From: Phytobacter ursingii
Lineage (GTDB): Bacteria; Pseudomonadota; Gammaproteobacteria; Enterobacterales; Enterobacteriaceae
Assembly (NCBI GenBank): GCA_901456055.1
Contig: CABDWT010000016.1
Location: 434,001-498,000 of the forward strand
DNA length: 64,000 bases
Reading direction: 5' to 3'
Made by a program: the position numbers and the translations under genes. Under the pieces are notes generated by a model that saw nothing but the letters and a program-made list of their open reading frames with translations, was not told the DNA's origin and did no database searches. This document shows, piece by piece, positions 21,292 through 29,043 of the stretch; position 1 is the stretch's first letter, and every line of letters starts with the position of its first letter.

Positions 21292-21308
21292 GACACACTC
21301 CGGGTTGG

Positions 21309-21337
21309 ATTTATCTTGTATAGACAATTAAAGTCAA
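21309..21337 (-). promoter_or_regulatory. Sigma-70 promoter of hutIG with embedded operator
   Basis: On the minus strand TTGACT, a 17-base spacer, then ATAAAT, 18 bases before the hutI ATG. The HutC-type operator fills the spacer, so repressor binding would block RNA polymerase directly. Confidence 0.65.
21316..21327. promoter_or_regulatory. HutC operator 1 (hutI)
   Basis: TTGTATAGACAA, a near-palindrome with TTGT/ACAA ends, found four times in this window and each time before a hut transcription unit. It resembles known HutC sites built on TGTA-N2-TACA. The link to HutC is inferred from position and repetition. Confidence 0.75.
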
Positions 21338-21456
21338 CCTAACGCATAACCGAAAACGCGGCAAGGCGAGCAGAAAGAGTTTTTTCTTATTGCTGGCTGG
21401 CTTACATATTCAGGAACGCGATAGCGACCATAAAGCCGCTATCGGTAAAGCGGAAA

Positions 21457-22248
21457 TTAGCCGTGGCTGGTGAAACGGCCAAACAGCTGGTAGCGCGAGC
21501 CCGGGTAAACCAGGCGGGCGGAGGTAACGATGCGGCTGCCGCTCCAGGTACGGCGGTGGATAAGCAGGCAGGGTTCATGTTCTGCCAGTTGCAGTAATTC
21601 GCGCTGCTCGTCGCTGGCGCTGACCGCTTCGACCCGATGTTCACCTGACGTCAGCGGTGATATTTCCATCAGATAGGTGTAAGGCATCTGTTTGTTGAAA
21701 ACCTGGCGCAGATAATCCGGCGCGGCGGCCGGGTTAACGTAACGGTCTTCGATTTGCACCGGCACATTGTTTTCGTAATGGACGATCTGCGAATAGAACA
21801 GGGTGTCGCCGGGCGCGATCCCTAATTGCATGGCTTGATCGGCATCGGCCTCGCGGGCTTCGCATACCAGAATTTTACTGTCGTGACGATGACCACGTTG
21901 GGCGATTTCATCAGCAATATTATGCACTTCCAGCATTGGCGTGTAGGCCTTTGCTTCTGCCACGAAGGTGCCGACACCCTGCATGCGGATAAGAAAACCT
22001 TCGCTGGTCAGTTCACGCAGCGCACGGTTAATGGTCATGCGGCTTACGCCAATCTCATTGACCAGTTCGCTTTCTGATGGAATACGTTGATGGGGCTTCC
22101 AGGCGCCAGAGCGAATCTGGCCGATGATTGCCTGCTTCACGCGCTGATAAATCGGGGCAGGGGTATCACTCATGGCGGCGGCAAGCTCAGACAGTGCCTG
22201 CCGGGTCACGCCGTGTTGTGCTACACCGTTCGGTGAAGGCTCCGACAT
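21457..22248 (-). CDS. hutC: Histidine utilisation repressor HutC
   Basis: GntR-family repressor of the HutC/UTRA subclass that senses urocanate. The start at ATG 22248 (MSEPSPNGVAQHG) has GAGG upstream, giving 263 residues. The winged HTH is at about residues 30-98 (RIPSESELVNEIGVSRMTINRALREL) and the UTRA effector domain covers about 115-255 (EIAQRGHRH, GDTLFYSQIVHYEN, PVQIEDRYVNP). It has a longer N-terminal extension than usual. It stands divergent to hutF; operator 2 in the shared gap suggests autoregulation. Confidence 0.95.
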   Translation of the reverse strand: MSEPSPNGVAQHGVTRQALSELAAAMSDTPAPIYQRVKQAIIGQIRSGAWKPHQRIPSESELVNEIGVSRMTINRALRELTSEGFLIRMQGVGTFVAEAKAYTPMLEVHNIADEIAQRGHRHDSKILVCEAREADADQAMQLGIAPGDTLFYSQIVHYENNVPVQIEDRYVNPAAAPDYLRQVFNKQMPYTYLMEISPLTSGEHRVEAVSASDEQRELLQLAEHEPCLLIHRRTWSGSRIVTSARLVYPGSRYQLFGRFTSHG

Positions 22249-22374
22249 TTTCTTACCTCTCAAAAGATCCACAGGTATCAGGAACGTTTTCACAACGCCC
22301 GGCTATCTCCACCACTCAGGGGATCAGCACAGGTGGCCGAAAAACGAAAAATAGTAAAAAAAACACGCTGCAAG

Positions 22375-22403
22375 TTTACAGCCAATTCAGGCATATGTAT
22401 ATG
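22375..22403 (+). promoter_or_regulatory. Possible sigma-70 promoter of hutFD
   Basis: TTTACA (22375-22380), a 17-base spacer, then TATATG (22398-22403). Its -10 box runs into operator 2, which would make it repressible. The match is moderate, and an overlapping promoter for hutC on the other strand (TTGACC) is possible. Confidence 0.4.
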
Positions 22404-22412
22404 TATAGACAA
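22401..22412. promoter_or_regulatory. HutC operator 2 (hutC/hutF)
   Basis: ATGTATAGACAA, one base off operator 1, in the gap between divergent hutC and hutF. It can control both directions. Confidence 0.7.
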
Positions 22413-22485
22413 ATTGGTCAAAGGTTTGGCAGTAGCCTGCGCAAAGGTGTGCAGGCTTTGCTTTCCCCTTCTCAGGAACGTTGTT

Positions 22486-23859
22486 ATGCCTGCATATTTT
22501 GCTCCACGTGTCTTGCTTGCTACGGGTTGGGCGCACAATGTCCGACTGGAGGTTGATGAACTCGGCATGCTGACCGCCATCACGCCGGAAGCCTCTTCCC
22601 ATGAGGGTATCCCTCTTTCCGGCCCGGTGGTGCCAGGGATGCCAAACCTGCATTCTCATGCCTTTCAGCGCGTTATGGCCGGGCTTGCGGAGGTGGCGGG
22701 CGACCCGCAGGACAGCTTCTGGACCTGGCGGGAACTTATGTATCGCATGGTGCAGCGTCTGACCCCGGAACAGGTCGGTGTGATTGCCCGCCAGCTCTAT
22801 ATTGAGATGCTCAAAGGCGGCTATACCCAGGTCGCTGAATTCCACTATCTGCACAATGACATTAGCGGCAAGCCCTATGCCGATCGCGGTGAGATGACCG
22901 CTCACCTGAGCGCCGCAGCTGGGGACGCGGGGATTGGCCTGACACTCCTGCCGGTGCTATACAGCTATGCCGGGTTTGGCGGACAGCCTGCACAGGCGGG
23001 GCAACAACGCTTTATTCAGGATGTCGACAGTTATTTACAGCAGCAGGCGGTGATTCAACGGCAAATTAACGGCAACGCGCTGCAAAACCTGGGATTGTGT
23101 TTCCATTCCCTGCGTGCGGTCACCCCGGAACAAATGTACCAGGTGCTGAAAGCCAGCGACCCGACGCTTCCGGTGCATATTCATATCGCCGAGCAACAAA
23201 AAGAGGTCAACGACTGTCTGAACTGGAGCGGCCAGCGCCCCATCAGTTGGTTGTATGACCATCTGGATATCAATGCCCGCTGGTGCCTGATCCACGCCAC
23301 CCACGCGGATGCCTACGAAGTGACGAAAATGGCGCACAGCGGTGCGGTTGCCGGCCTGTGCCCGACCACCGAAGCGAATCTTGGCGACGGTATTTTCCCG
23401 GGCGTTGACTATCTGGCACAGGAAGGACGCTGGGGCATTGGCTCAGACAGCCATGTCTCGCTCAACGTAGTGGAAGAATTACGCTGGCTGGAATATGGTC
23501 AGCGTCTGCGTGACCAGCGGCGTAATCGACTGATTGCGCAGGGGCAAACGCGGGTAGGGGATGTACTTTACCAGCAGGCGTTATCCGGTGGCGCGCAGGC
23601 TTGCGGCGTGCCGGTGGGGCAACTCTCGGTCGGTTATCGCGCCGACTGGCTGGTGCTCGACAATCAGGACCCTTATCTGGCTGCGGCCACCGACAACACG
23701 TTGCTTAACCGCTGGCTGTTTGCGGGGCATATTGGTCAGATTCGCGATGTCTATGTGGGCGGCGTTGCGCGCGTTGTTGATGGGGTTCATCCGCAACAAC
23801 AGGCCGCAGCGTCTGATTTTCTGCAACTGTTGCAACAGCTTTCTCAGGAGAGCGCATGA
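22486..23859 (+). CDS. hutF: Formimidoylglutamate deiminase HutF
   Basis: Fourth step of the five-step pathway: formimidoyl-glutamate to N-formyl-glutamate plus ammonia. The start at ATG 22486 (MPAYFAPRVLL) follows AGGAACG; the longer frame begins in the regulatory gap and is rejected. 457 residues, the usual length for HutF. Amidohydrolase signatures: metal pair in GMPNLHSHAFQR, His in LPVHIHIAEQQKE, His in LIHATHAD, Asp in GIGSDSHVS. Translationally coupled to hutD (ATGA). The presence of hutF with formylglutamate deformylase fixes the pathway type. Confidence 0.96.
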   Translation: MPAYFAPRVLLATGWAHNVRLEVDELGMLTAITPEASSHEGIPLSGPVVPGMPNLHSHAFQRVMAGLAEVAGDPQDSFWTWRELMYRMVQRLTPEQVGVIARQLYIEMLKGGYTQVAEFHYLHNDISGKPYADRGEMTAHLSAAAGDAGIGLTLLPVLYSYAGFGGQPAQAGQQRFIQDVDSYLQQQAVIQRQINGNALQNLGLCFHSLRAVTPEQMYQVLKASDPTLPVHIHIAEQQKEVNDCLNWSGQRPISWLYDHLDINARWCLIHATHADAYEVTKMAHSGAVAGLCPTTEANLGDGIFPGVDYLAQEGRWGIGSDSHVSLNVVEELRWLEYGQRLRDQRRNRLIAQGQTRVGDVLYQQALSGGAQACGVPVGQLSVGYRADWLVLDNQDPYLAAATDNTLLNRWLFAGHIGQIRDVYVGGVARVVDGVHPQQQAAASDFLQLLQQLSQESA

Positions 23860-24443
23860 ACAACTGGCATCCGTTTTCCCAGGCCAGATTGTCGGTGAGT
23901 CGCTGGCGCAATGGTGGGGGAGAAACCCGCGAGATCGTCAGTTGGCCGCAGGGAGCGCCGGAATTTGACTGGCGCGCCAGTATTGCCACTATCGCTGCCG
24001 ATGGCCCGTTTTCCGCCTTCCCGGGGATTGACCGTTCGATAACGTTACTGAGCGGAGAGGGCGTGAATCTGTCAGATGGTGGGCAGCTTAACCACCGCCT
24101 GAGCACCGTCGGCGCACCGTTTCCTTTTAGTGGCGATCTCTCTCTGAGCGCACATCTCCTGGGCGGTACGACGATGGATTTCAACCTGATGACGCGCCGC
24201 GCGACCTGCGCCTCCCGGGTGGTCGCCCTGCGTGAGCACGGGACAATTACTGCGGAGAAAGGCGGCGTGTTGTATGCCATTGAGGGCGACTGGCAACTGC
24301 CGGACGGCACCCGTTTTGGCACAGGCGAGGGTTTCTGGTGGTCAACGAGCGACGGGCAAGCGCAGGCGCAATGGACGATTTCGCCGCTGGCACAATCGCA
24401 ACCCGGATGTCGCTTGCTGTTGTGGGCTGCGGTCACGGACTAA
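23856..24443 (+). CDS. hutD: HutD family protein
   Basis: Cupin-like HutD/Ves protein of 195 residues, proposed in Pseudomonas to set an upper limit on hut expression; the biochemical role is unknown. Blocks RWRNGGGETREIVSWPQG, FDWRASIATIAADGPFSAFPG and MDFNLMTRRATC are typical. It overlaps the hutF stop by 4 bases. A second, related gene (ves, 44962) lies in the same window. Confidence 0.92.
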   Translation: MNNWHPFSQARLSVSRWRNGGGETREIVSWPQGAPEFDWRASIATIAADGPFSAFPGIDRSITLLSGEGVNLSDGGQLNHRLSTVGAPFPFSGDLSLSAHLLGGTTMDFNLMTRRATCASRVVALREHGTITAEKGGVLYAIEGDWQLPDGTRFGTGEGFWWSTSDGQAQAQWTISPLAQSQPGCRLLLWAAVTD

Positions 24444-24455
24444 CCCGGAGCAGGC

Positions 24456-24472
24456 TGCACTGAAATAGCGCG
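24456..24472 (+). promoter_or_regulatory. Possible NtrC half-site upstream of the transporter promoter
   Basis: TGCACTGAAATAGCGCG has a perfect left half (TGCACT) and AT-rich centre of the NtrC consensus TGCACY-N5-RGTGCA but a degenerate right half. It lies about 75-90 bases upstream of the sigma-54 -24 element, a suitable enhancer distance. Confidence 0.35.
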
Positions 24473-24498
24473 CCGGGCGCACTACTTTGATTCTTCAA

Positions 24499-24515
24499 GC
24501 CCACGGGTCGTGGGC
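24499..24515. repeat. Perfect 7-bp hairpin upstream of the transporter operon
   Basis: GCCCACG / CGTGGGC around a 3-base loop, with no T-run. It could be the hutFD mRNA end or a protein-binding palindrome before the sigma-54 promoter. Confidence 0.4.
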
Positions 24516-24545
24516 GAAAGCAACGATACGGGCGTACTTCCGGAC

Positions 24546-24561
24546 TGGCACAAAGCTTGCT
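24546..24561 (+). promoter_or_regulatory. Sigma-54 promoter of the hut-linked ABC transporter
   Basis: TGGCACAAAGCTTGCT matches TGGCACGNNNNTTGCW with exact GG-N10-GC spacing. The start of transcription would fall near 24572, immediately before HutC operator 3. The transporter would thus need nitrogen limitation and also relief of HutC repression. Confidence 0.75.
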
Positions 24562-24579
24562 TTATCTTTCTCGGCTTAA

Positions 24580-24591
24580 TTGTATAGACAA
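24580..24591. promoter_or_regulatory. HutC operator 3 (ABC transporter)
   Basis: TTGTATAGACAA, identical to operator 1, just downstream of the predicted sigma-54 start point. A further half-site TATACA follows at 24595-24600. Confidence 0.75.
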
Positions 24592-24672
24592 GAATATACA
24601 GTAGCGTCATTCGCCGGTGGCAATTTGCTGCGCAGGCATTCCCCGAGACAGGTAATTTGGCAGGAGTGGCAG

Positions 24673-25656
24673 ATGAGCAACATGATTTCCAGGACTGTAC
24701 TAAAGCGTTCGTTATCTCTGTTAGGTCTGGCAGTCGCGTTAGGTGGTGTGGCTAACACAGCGCTGGCAGCGGATACGCCGGTGGCGATCGGGATTTCCGG
24801 CTGGACCGGCTTTGCGCCGCTGACCCTGGCTGACAAAGCGGGCATTTTCAAAAAGAACGGTCTTGATGTGACCCTGAAAATGGTCCCGCAGCAATCCCGT
24901 CATCTGGCGATTGCCTCCGGCTCGCTGCAGTGCGCGGCGACCACGGTAGAAACCTATCTCACCTGGAATGCCAGCGGTGTGCCGATTAAGCAAATCGTGC
25001 AACTGGATAAATCGTACGGCGCGGACGGTATCGCAGTGCGCAGCGGTATCAATAGCGTCGCGGATTTGAAAGGCAAAACCATCAGCGTCGATGCCCCCGG
25101 CACCTCATCTTATTTTCTGCTGGCGTGGATCCTCGATAAAAACGGCATGACGATGAAAGACGTCAAGCTTGCGACCTTAGGGCCGGACGCCGCCGCCCAT
25201 GCGTTTATTGCCGGGCAGAACGACGCCGCTGTGACCTACGAACCCTATCTCTCCAATATCCGCCAGAGTCCGGATAAGGGCAAAATCCTGACCACCACGC
25301 TCGATTATCCTATGGTCATGGATACCCTCGGCTGCACGCCTTCCTGGCTGGATAAAAACCCGAAAGCGGCCCAGGCGCTGGTCAATAGCTACTTCGAAGC
25401 ACTGGACATGATCAAAGCCGACCCGGATAAAGCCAATGAAATCATGGGCGCGGCGGTAAAAGAGACCGGTAAACAGTTTGCCGAAGAGTCCAGCTATCTG
25501 CGCTGGCAGGATCGCGATGCGAACAAAAAATTCTTTAGCGGAGAAATCGTGAGTTTCACCAATGAGGCGGCTCGTCTGCTCACGGAGATGAAAATTCTGC
25601 GTAAAACGCCGGATATCAACACGTTGTACGACGCGAAGTACGTTACTCAGCCATGA
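24673..25656 (+). CDS. ABC transporter periplasmic binding protein (SsuA/TauA type), hut-linked
   Basis: Solute receptor of the nitrate/sulfonate/taurine (NMT1-like) group, 327 residues from ATG 24673 (MSNMISRTVLK), GGAG 7 bases upstream. A signal peptide (residues 1-32, cleavage after NTALA) is followed by IGISGWTGFAPLTLADKAGIFKKNG, typical of this group. No lipobox, so a free periplasmic protein. Position between hutD and hutH with a HutC operator upstream argues for histidine, urocanate or a related imidazole compound as ligand. It is unlike the OpuAC-type HutX of Pseudomonas. Ligand is inferred. Confidence 0.88.
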   Translation: MSNMISRTVLKRSLSLLGLAVALGGVANTALAADTPVAIGISGWTGFAPLTLADKAGIFKKNGLDVTLKMVPQQSRHLAIASGSLQCAATTVETYLTWNASGVPIKQIVQLDKSYGADGIAVRSGINSVADLKGKTISVDAPGTSSYFLLAWILDKNGMTMKDVKLATLGPDAAAHAFIAGQNDAAVTYEPYLSNIRQSPDKGKILTTTLDYPMVMDTLGCTPSWLDKNPKAAQALVNSYFEALDMIKADPDKANEIMGAAVKETGKQFAEESSYLRWQDRDANKKFFSGEIVSFTNEAARLLTEMKILRKTPDINTLYDAKYVTQP

Positions 25657-25667
25657 AGGACCACGAT

Positions 25668-26549
25668 ATGAACAGTCCTGTCAGTCAGGCCGCGGACTAC
25701 GCCAGCAAGACCACGACAGACTTACGCGAGCCGGCACCTCTGCCGGCAAGCAAAAAGGTCTGGCATAACCCGATGATGGTGCCATTACGCCCCGTTGCGC
25801 CGCGGCACCGCTGGTTTCTGGGTTTCTGCTTCTTTGTGCTGTTTTTCGCCTTATGGGCGCTGGTGACCTTTACCGGTCTGGTTGCTCCGACCTTCCTCGC
25901 AAGCCCAGCCAGTATGCTACAGGAAGGGGTGTTGCTGTTTACCGATTTCGATTTCACCACGGATATCGGTATGACAGTAATGCGTGTACTGGGCGGGTTT
26001 ATCCTGGCCTGCGTTATTGCAGTGCCGCTGGGTATCTGGATGGGTTCATACAAACTTATCGAAGCCTTCTTCGAGCCGTTTGTCTCATTTTGTCGCTATC
26101 TGCCTGCTTCCGCGTTTGTACCTCTGCTGATCCTGTGGGCCGGTATTGGCGAAATGCAGAAGATCCTGGTGATTTTTATTGGTTCTTTCTTCCAGATAAC
26201 CCTGATGGTGGCTGTCGCCGTGGGGGCTGCGCGTCGCGATCTGGTTGAGGCGGCCTACACCCTGGGGGCGACGAATAAAAGCGTGGTGCGTCGGGTGATT
26301 ATTCCCGGTGCGGCGCCAGAAATCGCCGAGCTTTTACGTCTGGTGCTCGGCTGGGCCTGGACCTATGTCATTGTGGCGGAGCTTATTGGTTCATCCAGCG
26401 GGATAGGCCATATGATTGTCAACAGTCAGGCGTTACTCAACACCGGGCAGATGATCTTCGGCATTATCGTCATTGGCTGTATCGGATTGCTCTCCGACCT
26501 GTTGTTTAAAGCGGTTAACCGCCGCCTGTTTGTATGGAGTTCTCTGTAA
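25668..26549 (+). CDS. ABC transporter permease (SsuC/TauC type), hut-linked
   Basis: Inner-membrane permease of the BPD_transp_1 superfamily, 293 residues. The start at ATG 25668 (MNSPVSQAADY) is preferred because AAGGA stands 7 bases upstream; an alternative ATG at 25653 overlaps the previous stop (ATGA). A long polar N-terminal tail (about 50 residues) precedes six membrane segments, beginning with WFLGFCFFVLFFALWALVTF. The EAA loop is recognisable in EAAYTLGATNKSVVRRVIIPGAAPEI near residue 200, the contact for the ATPase. Confidence 0.9.
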   Translation: MNSPVSQAADYASKTTTDLREPAPLPASKKVWHNPMMVPLRPVAPRHRWFLGFCFFVLFFALWALVTFTGLVAPTFLASPASMLQEGVLLFTDFDFTTDIGMTVMRVLGGFILACVIAVPLGIWMGSYKLIEAFFEPFVSFCRYLPASAFVPLLILWAGIGEMQKILVIFIGSFFQITLMVAVAVGAARRDLVEAAYTLGATNKSVVRRVIIPGAAPEIAELLRLVLGWAWTYVIVAELIGSSSGIGHMIVNSQALLNTGQMIFGIIVIGCIGLLSDLLFKAVNRRLFVWSSL

Positions 26550-27334
26550 TGAACTATCCGAAGCTGAGTGTTCGCCAGGTGGAGCGTGTCTTCAGTGGCC
26601 CGAAAGGTGAAAAAACCCAGGCCCTGTTGCCGGTGGATTATCAGGTCAATGAGAACGATTTTATTACTATCCTCGGCCCTTCCGGCTGCGGGAAATCGAC
26701 GCTTCTACGCATTGTCGCCGGGCTGGATCAGCCCACGAGTGGTGAAGTCTGGCTGGATGGGGAACTCGTTGACGGCCCCGGCGCGGACCGCGGCATGGTA
26801 TTCCAGAGCTATACGCTCTTTCCCTGGCTCACCGTTGAGCAAAATATCCGCTTCGGTTTACAAGAGCGGGGTGTGAGTAAAGCGGCGCAGAAGGAGCGCA
26901 GCGACTACTTTATTAATAAGGTCGGTTTGCGTGGGTTTGAGCATCACTTCCCACGACAATTGTCGGGCGGCATGCAGCAACGTACAGCTATTGCCCGTGC
27001 GCTGGCCAATGACCCGAAAATTCTGCTGATGGATGAACCCTTTGGCGCGCTCGACAACCAGACGCGCGTGATGATGCAGGAGCTACTGCTGTCGATATGG
27101 GAGTCCTCGCGCAAAACGGTGCTGTTTGTGACCCACGATATTGATGAAGCCATTTTTATGGCCAATAAAGTGGCGATTTTCAGCGCCCGCCCAGGGAGAA
27201 TCAAAACTGAAGTGGCGGTGACTTTTCCTCACCCGCGTGATTACACGTTAAAGACGTCACCGGAGTTTATGACGCTCAAGGCGCGGATAACGGAAGAGAT
27301 TCGTACCGAAACGATGCAGACCATGGATCATTGA
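26549..27334 (+). CDS. ABC transporter ATP-binding protein (SsuB/TauB type), hut-linked
   Basis: ATPase subunit of the same transporter, 261 residues. ATG 26549 shares one base with the permease stop (TAATG). Walker A GPSGCGKST, Q-loop FQSYTLFPW, signature LSGGMQQR, Walker B ILLMDEPFGALD and switch His in VTHDIDEA are all intact. A hairpin terminator follows at 27387, so the three transporter genes form their own transcription unit. Confidence 0.93.
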   Translation: MNYPKLSVRQVERVFSGPKGEKTQALLPVDYQVNENDFITILGPSGCGKSTLLRIVAGLDQPTSGEVWLDGELVDGPGADRGMVFQSYTLFPWLTVEQNIRFGLQERGVSKAAQKERSDYFINKVGLRGFEHHFPRQLSGGMQQRTAIARALANDPKILLMDEPFGALDNQTRVMMQELLLSIWESSRKTVLFVTHDIDEAIFMANKVAIFSARPGRIKTEVAVTFPHPRDYTLKTSPEFMTLKARITEEIRTETMQTMDH

Positions 27335-27386
27335 TCGGTTATTTTTTGCGTCGTGTTGCCACTTTTTTGTCAGGTTGTGCGTAAGC

Positions 27387-27420
27387 ACCCGGTGGGCAGA
27401 GTCCTGACCGGGTATATTTT
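27387..27420 (+). terminator. Terminator of the transporter operon
   Basis: Stem ACCCGGT (27387-27393) / ACCGGGT (27407-27413) followed by ATATTTT, 10 bases before operator 4. Confidence 0.6.
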
Positions 27421-27429
27421 CAGCTTTAC

Positions 27430-27441
27430 TTGTATATACAG
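27430..27441. promoter_or_regulatory. HutC operator 4 (hutH)
   Basis: TTGTATATACAG, the most symmetric core (TGTATATACA) of the four copies. It ends only 9 bases before the hutH start codon, so it overlaps the ribosome-binding region of the gene. Confidence 0.75.
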
Positions 27442-27450
27442 GAATAGATT

Positions 27451-29001
27451 ATGGCTCCTTCATCCACCGGTTTCACCCTTTGCCGCCTGCAGCCAGGCCA
27501 TGTAGACCTGCCCATGCTGCGCCAGATTTATCAGGGCAATGTTCATCTCGCGCTGGCGGAAGAGGCCCGTGCCGATGTGCTGGCCTCTCAGGAGACGGTT
27601 ACCCGCATTGTGGCATCGGGGGACGTGGTGTACGGCATCAATACCGGGTTCGGCAAACTGGCGCAAACCCGTATTCCGGCCGAACGTCTGGCGGAATTAC
27701 AACGCAATCTGGTGTTGTCGCACAGTGTGGGGACCGGTAAATATCTGGCGGATAACATCGTGCGCCTGGTGATGGCAACGAAGATCCTCAGTCTTTCGCG
27801 TGGCCATTCCGGCATTCGCATTGAAGTGATTGATGCTCTGATAACGCTCTTCAATGCCGGGGTCTATCCCTGCATTCCGGAAAAAGGTTCGGTAGGGGCA
27901 TCCGGCGATTTAGCCCCGCTGGCGCACCTGTCGCTTATGCTGATTGGTGAAGGCACGGTGACGGTGCAGGGCAACACAATGCCTGCGGTGGAAGGTCTGG
28001 CAAGCGCGGGGATACGCCCCTTTGAACTCGGGCCGAAAGAGGGGCTGGCGCTGCTTAATGGCACCCAGGTGTCGACCTCCCTGGCACTGTCGGGGCTGTT
28101 TGAAGCAGAACGCGTCTTTTCCGCCGGCCTGGTGGCTGGCGCGCTGTCACTGGAAGCTATCAAAGGGTCCGTTAAACCGCTCGACCCGCGTATTCATGAA
28201 GCCCGCGGACAGCAAGGGCAGATTGCCGTGGCGGCCGCGCTGAGCAAAATCCTCGCCGGGAGCGACATTGTGACCTCCCATGCGGCATGTGGCCGCGTAC
28301 AGGATCCATATTCTATTCGCTGCGTGCCTCAGGTGATGGGCGCATGTCTTGATAACTTGCACCACGCCGCACGCATCTTGCGCATCGAAGCCAATGCCGC
28401 TTCCGATAATCCACTGGTCTTTGCCGAAAACGGCGATGTGATTTCCGGTGGTAATTTCCACGCCGAACCGGTGGCCTTCGCCGCCGACATTATTGCGCTG
28501 GCGGTCGCTGAGATCGGCGCAATCTCGGAGCGCCGTATGGCCCTGTTGTTGGATACAGGGTTATCCGGTTTGCCGCCATTCCTGGTGCGTGACGGCGGTG
28601 TGAACTCCGGCTTTATGATTGCCCAGGTTACCGCCGCCGCGCTGGCCTCGGAAAACAAATCGCTGGCCCATCCGGGAAGCGTCGACAGCCTGCCCACCTC
28701 TGCAAATCAGGAAGACCATGTCTCAATGGCGACCTATGCCGCGCGCCGTCTGGGGGATATGTGTTTCAACACCAGCGTTGTGGTTGGCATTGAAGCGATG
28801 GCGGCCGCGCAAGGGGTGGATTTCCATCGTCCGCTGCAAAGCTCAAAAACGCTGGAAAACGAAATGAACGCCATTCGCCAGAACGTCGCGTTTCTTGAAA
28901 AGGATCGCCTGATGGCGCCGGACGTCGAAATGATGCGTCTGTGGGCGTCCCGCGAACACTGGCCCGCAGAAATCGAAGCGCTGTTGCCGAGCTTCGCCTG
29001 A
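27451..29001 (+). CDS. hutH: Histidine ammonia-lyase HutH
   Basis: First step of histidine degradation: histidine to urocanate and ammonia. 516 residues. The self-formed MIO cofactor triad Ala150-Ser151-Gly152 lies in [14 protein letters not shown]; the catalytic tyrosine is Tyr61 in VYGINTGFG. Other family blocks: [49 protein letters not shown] precedes the ATG and overlaps operator 4. It is followed by hutU after 42 bases. Confidence 0.97.
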   Translation: MAPSSTGFTLCRLQPGHVDLPMLRQIYQGNVHLALAEEARADVLASQETVTRIVASGDVVYGINTGFGKLAQTRIPAERLAELQRNLVLSHSVGTGKYLADNIVRLVMATKILSLSRGHSGIRIEVIDALITLFNAGVYPCIPEKGSVGASGDLAPLAHLSLMLIGEGTVTVQGNTMPAVEGLASAGIRPFELGPKEGLALLNGTQVSTSLALSGLFEAERVFSAGLVAGALSLEAIKGSVKPLDPRIHEARGQQGQIAVAAALSKILAGSDIVTSHAACGRVQDPYSIRCVPQVMGACLDNLHHAARILRIEANAASDNPLVFAENGDVISGGNFHAEPVAFAADIIALAVAEIGAISERRMALLLDTGLSGLPPFLVRDGGVNSGFMIAQVTAAALASENKSLAHPGSVDSLPTSANQEDHVSMATYAARRLGDMCFNTSVVVGIEAMAAAQGVDFHRPLQSSKTLENEMNAIRQNVAFLEKDRLMAPDVEMMRLWASREHWPAEIEALLPSFA

Positions 29002-29043
29002 TAACGCTGTGCAAAAAATTCAAATTTAGAGAAGGAAATGAAC

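Noticed and set aside
22425-22442. TGGCAGTAGCCTGC as a sigma-54 promoter for hutF
   Set aside because: The GG and GC elements are 9 bases apart instead of 10.
22333-22485. Upstream extension of hutF
   Set aside because: It covers operator 2 and the promoter region; ATG 22486 has a proper ribosome site and family length.
24499-24515. Hairpin before the transporter as a terminator of hutFD
   Set aside because: The stem is perfect but no T-run follows; kept as a repeat only.
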